Shown: positions 7,481-15,800 of the stretch, piece after piece | Layout: each line of letters starts with the position of its first letter | Position numbering within the stretch: position 1 is the first letter of the stretch | Origin: Crateriforma sp964453205 | GTDB taxonomy: Bacteria > Planctomycetota > Planctomycetia > Pirellulales > Pirellulaceae | Direction of reading: 5' to 3' | Length of the DNA stretch: 29,171 nucleotides | Assembly: GCA_964453205.1 (NCBI GenBank) | Contig: CAYVRC010000063.1 | Coordinates: forward strand, 1 to 29,171 | Notes under the pieces: model-generated | Databases searched by the model: none | Seen by the model: the letters and a program-made list of their open reading frames with translations, nothing else | What the model was told of the DNA's origin: nothing | Translations under genes and position numbers: made by a program

Positions 7481-7504
7481 CGATCGCCTCGCCGATCGCG
7501 ATCG
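7481..7504. repeat. palindromic CGATCG cluster between convergent genes
   Basis: Between the RNase gene and the SDR gene (107 bases) lies a perfect 12-base palindrome, CGATCGCGATCG (7493-7504). A further CGATCG at 7481-7486 can pair with the first half of it (6-bp stem, 6-base loop). No T tract exists on either strand, so I do not call it an intrinsic terminator. It could be a bidirectional 3'-end structure or chance in GC-rich DNA. Confidence 0.3.
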
Positions 7505-7563
7505 ACAAGCCGAACACGTCCCATCGCCGCGCCCGGTCACGGCTGACCCCGCCGGGCGGCTGC

Positions 7564-8346
7564 CTAGGTCAACGACTGGCCGCCGTCGACCCAGATCGGC
7601 GTCCCGGTGATGTGCGACGCGAGATCACTGAGCAAAAATGCGGTCAGGTTTGCGATGTCCTCGGGGTCGCCCATTTCGCCTTCGGTCAGCGGGATCGTTT
7701 GTTGATCCTCGTCGGCCGGTATCTTGATCTTCTGCAAGTTCTGTCGCTCGGTCTTGTCGTGAATGTTGGAGTGGATGCCGCCGGGACAGATCACGTTGAC
7801 GCGAATTTTTGCTTCCGCCAATTCGAGGGCGAGCATTTTTCCCAACGCCAACTGGCCGGCTTTGCTGCTGGCGTACGCCGTCGCACCTTCGCTGGTGAAA
7901 GTGCGTGTTCCGTTGATCGAAGACATGATGACGATGCTGCCGCCTCGTTCGCGGAGGTACGGCACGGCGTTGTGAACGGTCAGAAACGTGCCCGTCAGAT
8001 TGACATCGATGGTTCGTCGCCAGTCGTCCGGTGAAAGCTCATCCACCGGCGCCCAAGTTCCATTGGTGCCGGCGTTAGGGACCACCCCGTCGATCCGCCC
8101 GTGGTGTTCGGCGATCCGCCGGAACGCCTGATTCAGTTGCGAATCGTCCGAGACATCCGCAGCGACGTAGAAGGCATCACCGCCGTCGGATTTTATCGAA
8201 TCGACAACCGCTCGCATGTCGTCTTCGTCGCGACTGATGATCGCCACTTTTCCGTCACAGGTCGCGACGGTTTTCGCGATTTGTCGGCCGATGCCTTCGC
8301 TGCCGCCGGTGACAACGATGACACGATCTTTTAAGTCGATTTTCAT
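7564..8346 (-). CDS. SDR-family NAD(P)-dependent oxidoreductase
   Basis: This 260-residue protein is a classical short-chain dehydrogenase/reductase. Visible motifs are the cofactor glycine motif TGGSEGIG (13-20), NAG (91-93), N116, the catalytic serine in the MSS segment (142-143), and Y158 with K162 in YASSK. The C-terminal VDGGQSLT is typical of the FabG-like subgroup. Classical SDRs oxidise alcohols or reduce ketones with NAD(H) or NADP(H); the substrate cannot be told from sequence. The gene lies 36 bases downstream of the GH13 gene on the same strand and is probably the last gene of that operon, which suggests a carbohydrate- or polyol-related substrate, by context only. No strong ribosome binding site precedes the ATG. 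Confidence 0.88.
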   Translation of the reverse strand: MKIDLKDRVIVVTGGSEGIGRQIAKTVATCDGKVAIISRDEDDMRAVVDSIKSDGGDAFYVAADVSDDSQLNQAFRRIAEHHGRIDGVVPNAGTNGTWAPVDELSPDDWRRTIDVNLTGTFLTVHNAVPYLRERGGSIVIMSSINGTRTFTSEGATAYASSKAGQLALGKMLALELAEAKIRVNVICPGGIHSNIHDKTERQNLQKIKIPADEDQQTIPLTEGEMGDPEDIANLTAFLLSDLASHITGTPIWVDGGQSLT

Positions 8347-8382
8347 GGGTGTATTCTTTCGAGAATCGGGGCGACGCCGTTT

Positions 8383-10215
8383 CTAGGGTCGGTTTTGGGA
8401 ATAGATCAACACGGTGTAGGGGGGCAGTTCGATGCGGCCCCGATGCGATCGACCGTCGAGCGGTTTTTCGATGGCATCGATATCGCCACTGGCTTTTCCA
8501 CCGAAATCTGTGCTGAAAGTCTTTTCGTCACTGCTGAAGCGACGTTGCCAGGGTCCGCCGCAAGGCAGACCGAAATCGTACGGATCGTGATATCGGTTGG
8601 CGAAGTTGACGATCACGACGGTTTCGTCCCCAGGCCCGCCATCGGCCCAGCGTCTGAATGCGACCACCTTGTCGCGGTGATTGATGTGAAAGACTTCGAC
8701 GTGTCGGCCCGTCAAGCCTTTGGTGGTCTGGTCTTGATTCCGTCTTAAACGGATCAACGTCGCGGTCAACTGGATGATCCCGGCGTGATCCTCGGCTTGG
8801 TCCCAATCGAGTTGGCTCGTGTCTTGAAACCAGCCGTCTTCGAGAAATTCTTGACCCTGAAAGAGCATCGGGATGCCGGGTGACGTCAGTGTCAAGGCGA
8901 GCCCGATCGCGGCTCTTTTTTGAGCGTACCAGGTGTCCGGATCGTCCTGGTCGATTTCACTGGGGATCCTGGATTTGCCGTTGGCAACTTCATCATGGGA
9001 CTCGGTATAGACGACGCGTTGAAAGGCATCCCCGTTGTAAGCGTGACCGAGGGCGTCGCGGACGTCGGCCATGCTTCGCGACGCGTCATCGGGTTTCGTG
9101 ATCACCTCGCGGATCGGGTGAACGAACTTGGCGTCCCACTGTGAGGAAAAGCCCGCGCCGCCTTCGGCGTCGGGTTTGGTCAAATAGGGATTGTTCTGCA
9201 GGTCTTCCGCAATCGTGATGGCTGACGGTTTGCAGGCGTGAACCTCGGAATTGATCCACTGCGTCAGTCCCCAGCCATCGGGGATCTCCTGTAGGCCGCT
9301 GGCGTCCACGCTGCGAATGTAAAGCGTCATGTCGTAACGCAACCCGTCGATGTGATAATCCTCCAGCCACATCATGGCGTTGTCGCGAATGTAAGAACGC
9401 ACTTCGCCACGTCCGTAATCGGGGCGGGTGTCGCCCCACGGTGTGCTCGACCGATGGTCGTTATAAAAGTAGATGCCGCCCTTGTCATTTTCGCTCCAGC
9501 CGTCGAATCGCCAGAGGTCTAGATCACTGGGGCCGAAGTGGTTGTAGACGACATCCAGGAGGACGGCGAATCCGGCCTGATGGGCTTGGCGAACGAAACG
9601 CTTGAAGCCGGACGGACCTCCGTAGGCCGATTCGATCGCATAGGGGTGCGCCGGGTTGTATCCCCATGAAAGGTCACCGGCGAACTCGGCGATCGGCATG
9701 ATCTCCAAGGCGTTGACGCCCAGGTGTTTCAAATGGTCGAACCTTCCGGCGAAACTGTTGAACGAGCCGACATCGTCGCCGCCGCGAAAAAAGGTCCCGA
9801 CATGGGTTTCGTAGATGACCAGCTCGTTCCACGCCGGCATCGTGAAATCGTCGCCTTGCCAATCGAGATCCGGGTCATGGATGACACCATTCCCGACGCT
9901 GTTGGTGACTTCGCGGACACGGGGATCGATTCGTTGAAACGTCTGGCTACCGTTCGTCAGTTCGTACTTGTACTGATCACCGGGTTTGGCCTTTTCGACG
10001 ACCGTCACCCAGCATCCGCTGTCTTCACGTTCCATCGGATCGGTGTCGGCTTTCCACCCATTAAAGTCGCCGATGACGCTGACGCGATTGGCATGAGGTG
10101 CCCAAACACGGAACGCGACGCCATGATCCAGAACGATCGGCCCCATGCCTTCGACGTGTTTAGGGGACGGTTTCGTTTGAGACTCGGGGGATTCCACGGA
10201 CACGGACCGGTTCAT
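8383..10215 (-). CDS. GH13 family glycosidase, glycogen branching-enzyme/trehalohydrolase-like
   Basis: The 610-residue protein has an N-terminal CBM48/E-set domain (about 24-115, with GVAFRVWAPHANRVSVIGDFNGW), a GH13 (beta/alpha)8 catalytic domain (about 130-490) and a C-terminal beta domain. All four GH13 regions are visible: DVVYNHFG (221-228), GLRYD with nucleophile D295, ITIAED with acid/base E337, and ESHDE with H407/D408. The fold and CBM48 suit an alpha-1,4-glucan branching enzyme or a maltooligosyl-trehalose trehalohydrolase; I cannot decide between them. Region IV reads SHDE instead of the common NHD. The start at 10215 is chosen because AGGAGA lies seven bases upstream, which puts 56 bases of the gene inside the end of the preceding one. 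An ATG at 10146 would avoid the overlap but has a poorer site. There is no signal peptide, so it is cytoplasmic. Confidence 0.88.
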   Translation of the reverse strand: MNRSVSVESPESQTKPSPKHVEGMGPIVLDHGVAFRVWAPHANRVSVIGDFNGWKADTDPMEREDSGCWVTVVEKAKPGDQYKYELTNGSQTFQRIDPRVREVTNSVGNGVIHDPDLDWQGDDFTMPAWNELVIYETHVGTFFRGGDDVGSFNSFAGRFDHLKHLGVNALEIMPIAEFAGDLSWGYNPAHPYAIESAYGGPSGFKRFVRQAHQAGFAVLLDVVYNHFGPSDLDLWRFDGWSENDKGGIYFYNDHRSSTPWGDTRPDYGRGEVRSYIRDNAMMWLEDYHIDGLRYDMTLYIRSVDASGLQEIPDGWGLTQWINSEVHACKPSAITIAEDLQNNPYLTKPDAEGGAGFSSQWDAKFVHPIREVITKPDDASRSMADVRDALGHAYNGDAFQRVVYTESHDEVANGKSRIPSEIDQDDPDTWYAQKRAAIGLALTLTSPGIPMLFQGQEFLEDGWFQDTSQLDWDQAEDHAGIIQLTATLIRLRRNQDQTTKGLTGRHVEVFHINHRDKVVAFRRWADGGPGDETVVIVNFANRYHDPYDFGLPCGGPWQRRFSSDEKTFSTDFGGKASGDIDAIEKPLDGRSHRGRIELPPYTVLIYSQNRP

Positions 10216-12166
10216 TTTCGTTCTCCTGGGAGGATGGCTTGGGAACACGCGGGACGTCGCCGATGCCAGAAGTTTGCGACGCAGGCCCACGGCGTTTCAA
10301 AAAGGATTCGATTTTCGATCGAGTTCGCGAGAACGACGTCGTCATGCCGGTCGCGCCCGCCTTGCGAAACCTGACGAACAGCTTGTCGTGATTTTTGAAT
10401 CTGCCGAGGCAGCACATGACGATGGGCCTCGCGTAGCCTTCGCGGCGGATGGATCGACACAGATAACGAGCTTGGGCGAATCCGCCTTTGGGAAGGATCA
10501 CGATCACAACGAGGGCCGGATCGGCTTCGGCGATCTGACGGCCGACTTGCTCGGGCAATCCGTCTTCGTCCATTCCGTCGAGTTGAAATTGCTCACCGCC
10601 GCCGATGCGAAGCAGGTTCAAGACCAGAGCTTCGCTGAAGTGATGGGAGACACAGCCGATGACTTGCGGCAGATCCGGCCGCGGGTGGTCGCTTTCGGTT
10701 GCCTCGTCGAACCGTTCGGGCAGATCAGAGATCAATCCACCGGACATCGCGAGCAGGCGATCGGCGTCCGCGTCGGAGAGCTGATTCAAGTCGTGATCGG
10801 ATCGGATTCTCTTGATCGCGGGCACCAAGATTTCGTCGCAGGTGGCGTCAAAGCCCTTGTCGTTGACGTGTTGGCGAAGCATCTCGGCGGCCCGGTGCGA
10901 GTCGTTGGCAAGCAAACGCTGATAGAACCGTAATGACGCTTTGATTCGGACGTCTTCACCGAGCAGAGTCGCAAGGATTTTGAAACGCGGGACGTAACGT
11001 CCCAAGACGACCAAGCAAACGGTCAGCGGCGTGGACAGGAGCAAACCCATCGGCCCCCAAAGCCAACTCCAGAAAACCGCCGCGACCACCACCGCGACGG
11101 CGGAAATCCCGGTGCTCGCTCCGTACAGCCACGGTTCCAAAAGGTTGTTGCTGAGTAATTCCATCGTGATGATCAGAACCGACACGGCCAAAACAACGGT
11201 GTAGCCCGGAAAGACAGAGATCGCCATCGCCAGCGGAAAAGCCGCTGCGACGACCGGACCGATGTAAGGCACGAACCGCAGGCAAGCCGCCAGCACTCCC
11301 CACAGGATCACGTTGGGAAAAGAACCATCCGGCGTCAACGTCGCGCCGATCACCGCCAAACCGATCGTCAGGACGAAACCGTACGACGTATTGACGATCG
11401 TTTGGGCGAGCAAGTAGCGACTGATCCGACCGGCCGCCTCGTCAAGCGCTTCGGTGGTCGTGACGTAATTCCCATGACTGATCACGGCGATGATCCGGTC
11501 ACGAAGGTCGTCGCGATGGATCAGCATGAACAACGCAAAAACGCTGACCAAGCCGGCGGTTGCCAACGGTCCCAGCACGGTGCCCGCGGTGGTCGCCCAC
11601 GACGCGAGCGGCAAATCGTCCTTGACTTCTTGAACAAAAAGCGGTGACTCGGCGGTGGTGCCGTCGTGGGAAGTTTCGGTCGGGTCCGTCTCGGTTGCGG
11701 GGATCAGCCCGCTGGTCCACCGCTGCAATATGTTCCTCGGAGGCGTCCCCTCGATTTTCGCTTTGCCTCCCTCCTCCATCGCCTCGGTGACTTCGTCGGC
11801 CAAATCATCCAAGGAACCGCCGACGTCGGAGGTCATTCCTGAAACGCTTCGCGCCTTGGCGACCAGTTCATCCTTGTGCCTCGGTAAGTCACTGACCAAC
11901 CCGGACAACTCGCGACCGAGAAGCGTCAACCCGCCGGCAAGAAGGACAAAGGCGAGCGACGCCGTCATCACGACCGCGACCACGTTGGGAACGCCGTCCC
12001 GCTGCAAACGATTGACGATCGGGCTGAGCAAGAACGACAACAGCAATGCGAGAGCCAGCGGAATGAAAACGTCGCGGGCGAAGTACAAAGCCGCCACCAC
12101 CAAGACGACCGCCAACAATTGGGCGACCACCGCGATTGTCGCGAGATCGGATTTACGAGAAGACAT
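10160..12166 (-). CDS. AI-2E family membrane protein with C-terminal soluble extension
   Basis: This 668-residue protein has an N-terminal membrane domain (1-400) of the AI-2E/PerM/YdiK family. It contains several hydrophobic helices, a long hydrophilic loop (about 85-195) and the family motif RFVPYIGP (297-304), followed by LLSNNLLEPWLYG. Some members export autoinducer-2 and others are sodium/proton antiporters or of unknown role; the substrate here is unknown. Residues 401-668 form a cytosolic extension. Within it, a segment of about 540-640 (QVIGCVSHHFSEALVLNLL, then VVIVILPKGGFAQARYLCR) looks like a Rossmann-type or B12-binding-like fold but lacks the cobalamin DxHxxG motif. Similar long AI-2E proteins exist in other phyla, to my knowledge without a defined role. 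The gene leads a minus-strand unit with the GH13 and SDR genes. No Shine-Dalgarno site is evident. Confidence 0.88.
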   Translation of the reverse strand: MSSRKSDLATIAVVAQLLAVVLVVAALYFARDVFIPLALALLLSFLLSPIVNRLQRDGVPNVVAVVMTASLAFVLLAGGLTLLGRELSGLVSDLPRHKDELVAKARSVSGMTSDVGGSLDDLADEVTEAMEEGGKAKIEGTPPRNILQRWTSGLIPATETDPTETSHDGTTAESPLFVQEVKDDLPLASWATTAGTVLGPLATAGLVSVFALFMLIHRDDLRDRIIAVISHGNYVTTTEALDEAAGRISRYLLAQTIVNTSYGFVLTIGLAVIGATLTPDGSFPNVILWGVLAACLRFVPYIGPVVAAAFPLAMAISVFPGYTVVLAVSVLIITMELLSNNLLEPWLYGASTGISAVAVVVAAVFWSWLWGPMGLLLSTPLTVCLVVLGRYVPRFKILATLLGEDVRIKASLRFYQRLLANDSHRAAEMLRQHVNDKGFDATCDEILVPAIKRIRSDHDLNQLSDADADRLLAMSGGLISDLPERFDEATESDHPRPDLPQVIGCVSHHFSEALVLNLLRIGGGEQFQLDGMDEDGLPEQVGRQIAEADPALVVIVILPKGGFAQARYLCRSIRREGYARPIVMCCLGRFKNHDKLFVRFRKAGATGMTTSFSRTRSKIESFLKRRGPASQTSGIGDVPRVPKPSSQENENEPVRVRGIPRVSNETVP
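10223..10228 (-). promoter_or_regulatory. strong ribosome binding site of the GH13 gene
   Basis: AGGAGA on the minus strand lies seven bases before the ATG at 10215. It is one of the few strong Shine-Dalgarno sites in the window and fixes the start inside the AI-2E-family reading frame. Confidence 0.6.
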
Positions 12167-12248
12167 TCAGGGGATCGCCAGAGGGAGGCTCGGTTTATCG
12201 AACACCCGAATTCAAAAGGGGGAAAAACCATTCAGCAGCCTTGTCGGT

Positions 12249-12300
12249 CGAGCAAAGCAAAGGCCGAGCAAAGCAAAGGCTTGTCGAGCAGAGCAAAGGA
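12249..12300. repeat. three-copy short tandem repeat
   Basis: CGAGCAAAGCAAAGGC occurs twice back to back (12249-12264, 12265-12280). A third, imperfect copy, CGAGCAGAGCAAAGGA, lies at 12285-12300 after a 4-base spacer. It sits in the 252-base divergent region between the AI-2E gene and the small membrane protein. It is A-rich on the plus strand, unlike the surrounding GC-rich DNA. I do not recognise it as a named repeat family. Confidence 0.75.
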
Positions 12301-12367
12301 TGTGCCGCCGAAAACACCGATCGTCTCACGATCCGGTCGGGCGCGGAATTTGCGTCCTTGACCGGCC

Positions 12368-12389
12368 CGATCGTCGAGACCGACGATCG
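12368..12389. promoter_or_regulatory. perfect 9-bp inverted repeat upstream of the small membrane protein
   Basis: CGATCGTCG and CGACGATCG flank a 4-base AGAC spacer, ending 29 bases before the ATG at 12419. A TTGACC (-35-like, 12358-12363) lies just upstream, but there is no good -10 at the right distance. The dyad could be an operator or a leader hairpin. No T tract follows, so it is not an intrinsic terminator. Confidence 0.4.
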
Positions 12390-12418
12390 ACGAGATCCCC
12401 CGTCTACTGAGAATTCCC

Positions 12419-12661
12419 ATGCGTGCCCTTGTTGTGATTGTTGTGCTCCTGCTCATTCTTGCCATCGCCGGCTGGATCCAACTCGGCGCACCCGACGGAG
12501 ACCCCACCATTCGCGTCGACACGGACAAGGTCAAACAAGACACGTCAAGCCTCGTCGATCGTTCCAAACGCGTCGTTCAAGATGCGGCAGAAAACATCGA
12601 CCGCGACGAAGAAGGCGTCGAGGCCGAGAACAGCACCGAAATACCCGAACCGGTTGAATGA
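12419..12661 (+). CDS. small membrane-anchored protein, function unknown
   Basis: The 80-residue product has one N-terminal hydrophobic segment (about residues 2-22, ALVVIVVLLLILAIAGWIQL) followed by a charged, acidic tail rich in D and E. The tail includes a possible amphipathic stretch (DTDKVKQDTSSLVDRSKRVV). The topology suggests a single-pass membrane protein with the tail on one side. No catalytic motif or known domain is recognised. The gene starts 252 bases from the divergent AI-2E gene and ends 231 bases before the large kinase, so it is probably its own unit. A real gene is supported by the clean membrane anchor and start position, but there is no clear ribosome binding site. Confidence 0.6.
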   Translation: MRALVVIVVLLLILAIAGWIQLGAPDGDPTIRVDTDKVKQDTSSLVDRSKRVVQDAAENIDRDEEGVEAENSTEIPEPVE

Positions 12662-12825
12662 GACCGGAGCGGCCTGGGTCACGCTGCAAAAACCCGGCGA
12701 CGCGCCGAACGCTCATCGACCAGCCTGGCTCGCCACCGCTCAATCGCAAGTGTCCTCGATCGGATCGTCGAACAATTGCGACGCGAATCGCCACGCCCGA
12801 CGCGACCGAAAGAACCACGGGTCGA

Positions 12826-12854
12826 TTGACGTCGAAATGTCGACGGCTTTCAAT
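12826..12854 (+). promoter_or_regulatory. candidate sigma70-type promoter of the kinase pair, with inverted repeat in the spacer
   Basis: TTGACG (12826-12831) and TTCAAT (12849-12854) are 17 bases apart, with 5/6 and 4/6 matches. The spacer region contains GTCGA-AATG-TCGAC (12831-12844), a 5-bp dyad that could bind a regulator. The site is about 40 bases upstream of the kinase start. The 231-base gap from 12662 shows nothing else I can support. Confidence 0.35.
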
Positions 12855-12883
12855 GTTTCCGGTTCGCGGAATTTCGTCGGGTT

Positions 12884-12887
12884 GGAG
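12884..12887 (+). promoter_or_regulatory. ribosome binding site deciding the GTG start of the large kinase
   Basis: GGAG followed by five A bases precedes GTG 12893. The alternative ATG at 12953 has only a weak upstream purine run. This favours a 20-residue N-terminal extension before the CheB domain. Confidence 0.45.
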
Positions 12888-12892
12888 AAAAA

Positions 12893-15800
12893 GTGAATGG
12901 ACGTTCAATCAGAGTCGGGTCTGGATTCGGCATCGTCGGCGAGCGGCTCCGAATGAGTGCAAATCGATCAACCCCGCTGGTCGTCGGCGTCGGTGCATCC
13001 GCCGGCGGAATCGAGGCGTTTCAAGACTTTTTGAAGGCGCTCGGCGACTCGCCGGGCTTTGCGATCGTTTTCGTGCAACACCTGGACCCGAACGGCAAAT
13101 CACTGCTGTCGCGATTGTTGAGGAACTCGACCCAGCTGGACGTCGTGGACCTGACGGGGCGGACTCGTGTCCGGACGGACACGATCTACATTTGCCCGCC
13201 GGGGGGATTGGTAGAACTGCGTGGCGGGGCGCTTCTGTTGGTCGGCGACGAACACGACGGCCGGCAGAATACACAAATCGATCATTTTTTCCATTCGATC
13301 GGCGAGAGCGCTGATGAACGAGGCATCGGGATCATCCTGTCCGGTGCCGGCAGCGACGGCACGTTGGGACTCAAAGCGATCAGCGATTTTGGCGGCATGA
13401 CGTTCGCCCAAGATGCCGATTCGGCCAAGTACGATTCGATGCCCCGCAACGCCGCCACCACGGGGGTCGCCGATCACGTTTTGCCGCCGCCGGACATCGC
13501 GCGAGAACTGATGAGGTATGTCGAATATCTGTCGACCTCGGCGGTGCCGTTGAAAGGGAACCCGCTACGCGAGAGTATCGAGGAATCCATTCCCGACATC
13601 GCCGAGTTGTTGGAAAAGGAAACCGACCACCATTTTCAACATTACAAGGCGAGCACATTGGGGCGTCGCATCCAACGTCGGATGCAGGTGTTGAAGATCG
13701 TTCACGTCGCCGACTACGTCGATCGACTCCGAAGCGACGCGGACGAAGTCCACCAGTTGTTTCGGGAATTGCTGATCGGCGTGACGGCGTTCTTTCGCGA
13801 CCCGGAATCATTCGACCGCTTGGCGAAAGATGTCCTTCCGAAACTGTTCGAAAATCGATCGATCGATGACCCCGTACGGATTTGGGTGCCCGGCTGCGCC
13901 AGCGGCGAAGAAGCCTATTCCATCGCAATGTTGTGCCGCGAGTATTTGGACAACGAGCCGACTTCCTCCGCCGATGGGGGCCCCCCGGCGAGCGTCGCTG
14001 ATCCGAGAACCTTTCAGATCTTTGCCAGCGACATTGACGAGCGGGCGTTGGCGATCGCGCGTCAAGGCGTCTATCCGATCGGAATCGCCGATCACGTTTC
14101 GGAGGAACGCTTGACAAGGTTTTTCGTCAAGAAGGGGAACCGATTCCACGTCACCAAAGAGATCCGCGAAGCCGTCCTGTTCTCGCCTCACAATCTGATC
14201 AGCGACCCGCCGTTCTCGCGGCAAGATTTGATCTCGTGCCGGAACCTGTTGATCTATCTGGGGACCCACTTGCAAAAGAAATTGATTCCGCTGTTTCATT
14301 ATTCGTTACGCCCCGGCGGTTATCTTTTTTTGGGGCCCAGCGAAAGCATCACTTCGCACGGCGATCTGTTTCGTAGCGTCAGTCCCAAGCATCGCATCAG
14401 TCAGCAAAAGGGTACCGCGATCCCTCGCACTGCTCCCTTGGCAGTTCGGTCCGGCATCGGATACCCGCTCCGGACGCCCGGCACGCCATCGCCGGACGAA
14501 GACAAGACCGACATCGTTCAAATCATGCAGCGGATCGTCCTGGACGAATTTTCGCCCAAGTCCGTCGTGATCGACGAAGCCGGCCGAGTCATTTGCACGT
14601 CGGGCGACGCCGGCAAATACCTGTCGACGGGCGAGGGCGTTTATCAAAACAACATCATCAAGCTGGCCAAAAAAGGCTTGCGGATCGGCTTGCGTGCGGC
14701 GATGACGGAAGCCAAAGCGAAACGCCGTCGTGTCACGCACGAAAACCTTTCGGTGCAGACCGCACAGGGCAAACAGCGAGTGATGCTGACGGTCCAGCCG
14801 ATGATGCGACTGGGCGAAGACAGTGGCCTGTTCCTGATCGTTTTTCACGACATCGGTTTGCCTTTGAATGTCGACGATGAGCGTTCGGACAATGGGGAGC
14901 AATGGGGCCCGCGTGGGAACCATGATCGGCAAGCCGACATGATGATCGATCACTTGGAAAGGGAACTGGCGTCGACACGAGAAGACCTCGAAAAGACCAT
15001 GCAGGACATGGACGCCGGCAACGAGGAACTGAAGTCGTCCAACGAAGAACTTCTGTCGATGAACGAGGAACTTCAATCGGCCAACGAGGAACTCGAAACA
15101 TCAAAGGAAGAAATTCGAGCCAGCAGCGACGCCGTCGCGCGCGCAAATGCCGATCTGGAAAATCTGCTCCGCAGCACGCAAATTGCGACCGTCTTTTTGG
15201 ATGACGAACTGAACATCCGCTCCTTCACGCCCGCGATCGCGGAGATCTATTCGCTGATTCCGACCGACATCGGACGCCCTCTGGAAAAGTTTGTGCCCGA
15301 TGTCAAAGACATGCCGCCGTTGCCTTCGCCACAATCCGTCAGGGAGGGCGACACGGTCGAGCACACGATCCTGGCTCATTCCGGCAAGTCGTATATCCGC
15401 CGCGTCCTGCCTTATCGCTCGCACACCGGTCAAACCGAAGGCATCGTGGTCACGTTCAATGACGTGACGCAGTTACGAGAAAGCCAAGATCTGTTCGAGC
15501 TGCTGGTCGATGCGTCGGCACAGATCGTTTGGATCACCAACGCCGAAGGATACGTCGAGGAAGATTCGCCGAGCTGGCGGACGTTCACCGGACAGACTTA
15601 CGAGCAATGGAAAGGACACGGATGGCTGGAGGTCATCCATCCGGATGATCGTGACACGACGATGTCCGCATGGAAACAGGTGCTGGAGTCCGGCGAAATT
15701 CTATCGCTGGATTATCGGTTGCGTCATCACAGTGGCGAATACCGTTGGACGCGAGTCCGAGCGGTCGCCCAGCGAAATCCCGACGGATCGGTCAAGCGTT

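Noticed and set aside
7457..7563. Intrinsic terminator between the convergent RNase and SDR genes
   Set aside because: Stems exist, but no T tract follows on either strand.
12249..12300. CRISPR array
   Set aside because: The units are 16 bases, nearly back to back, with no spacers and no cas genes.
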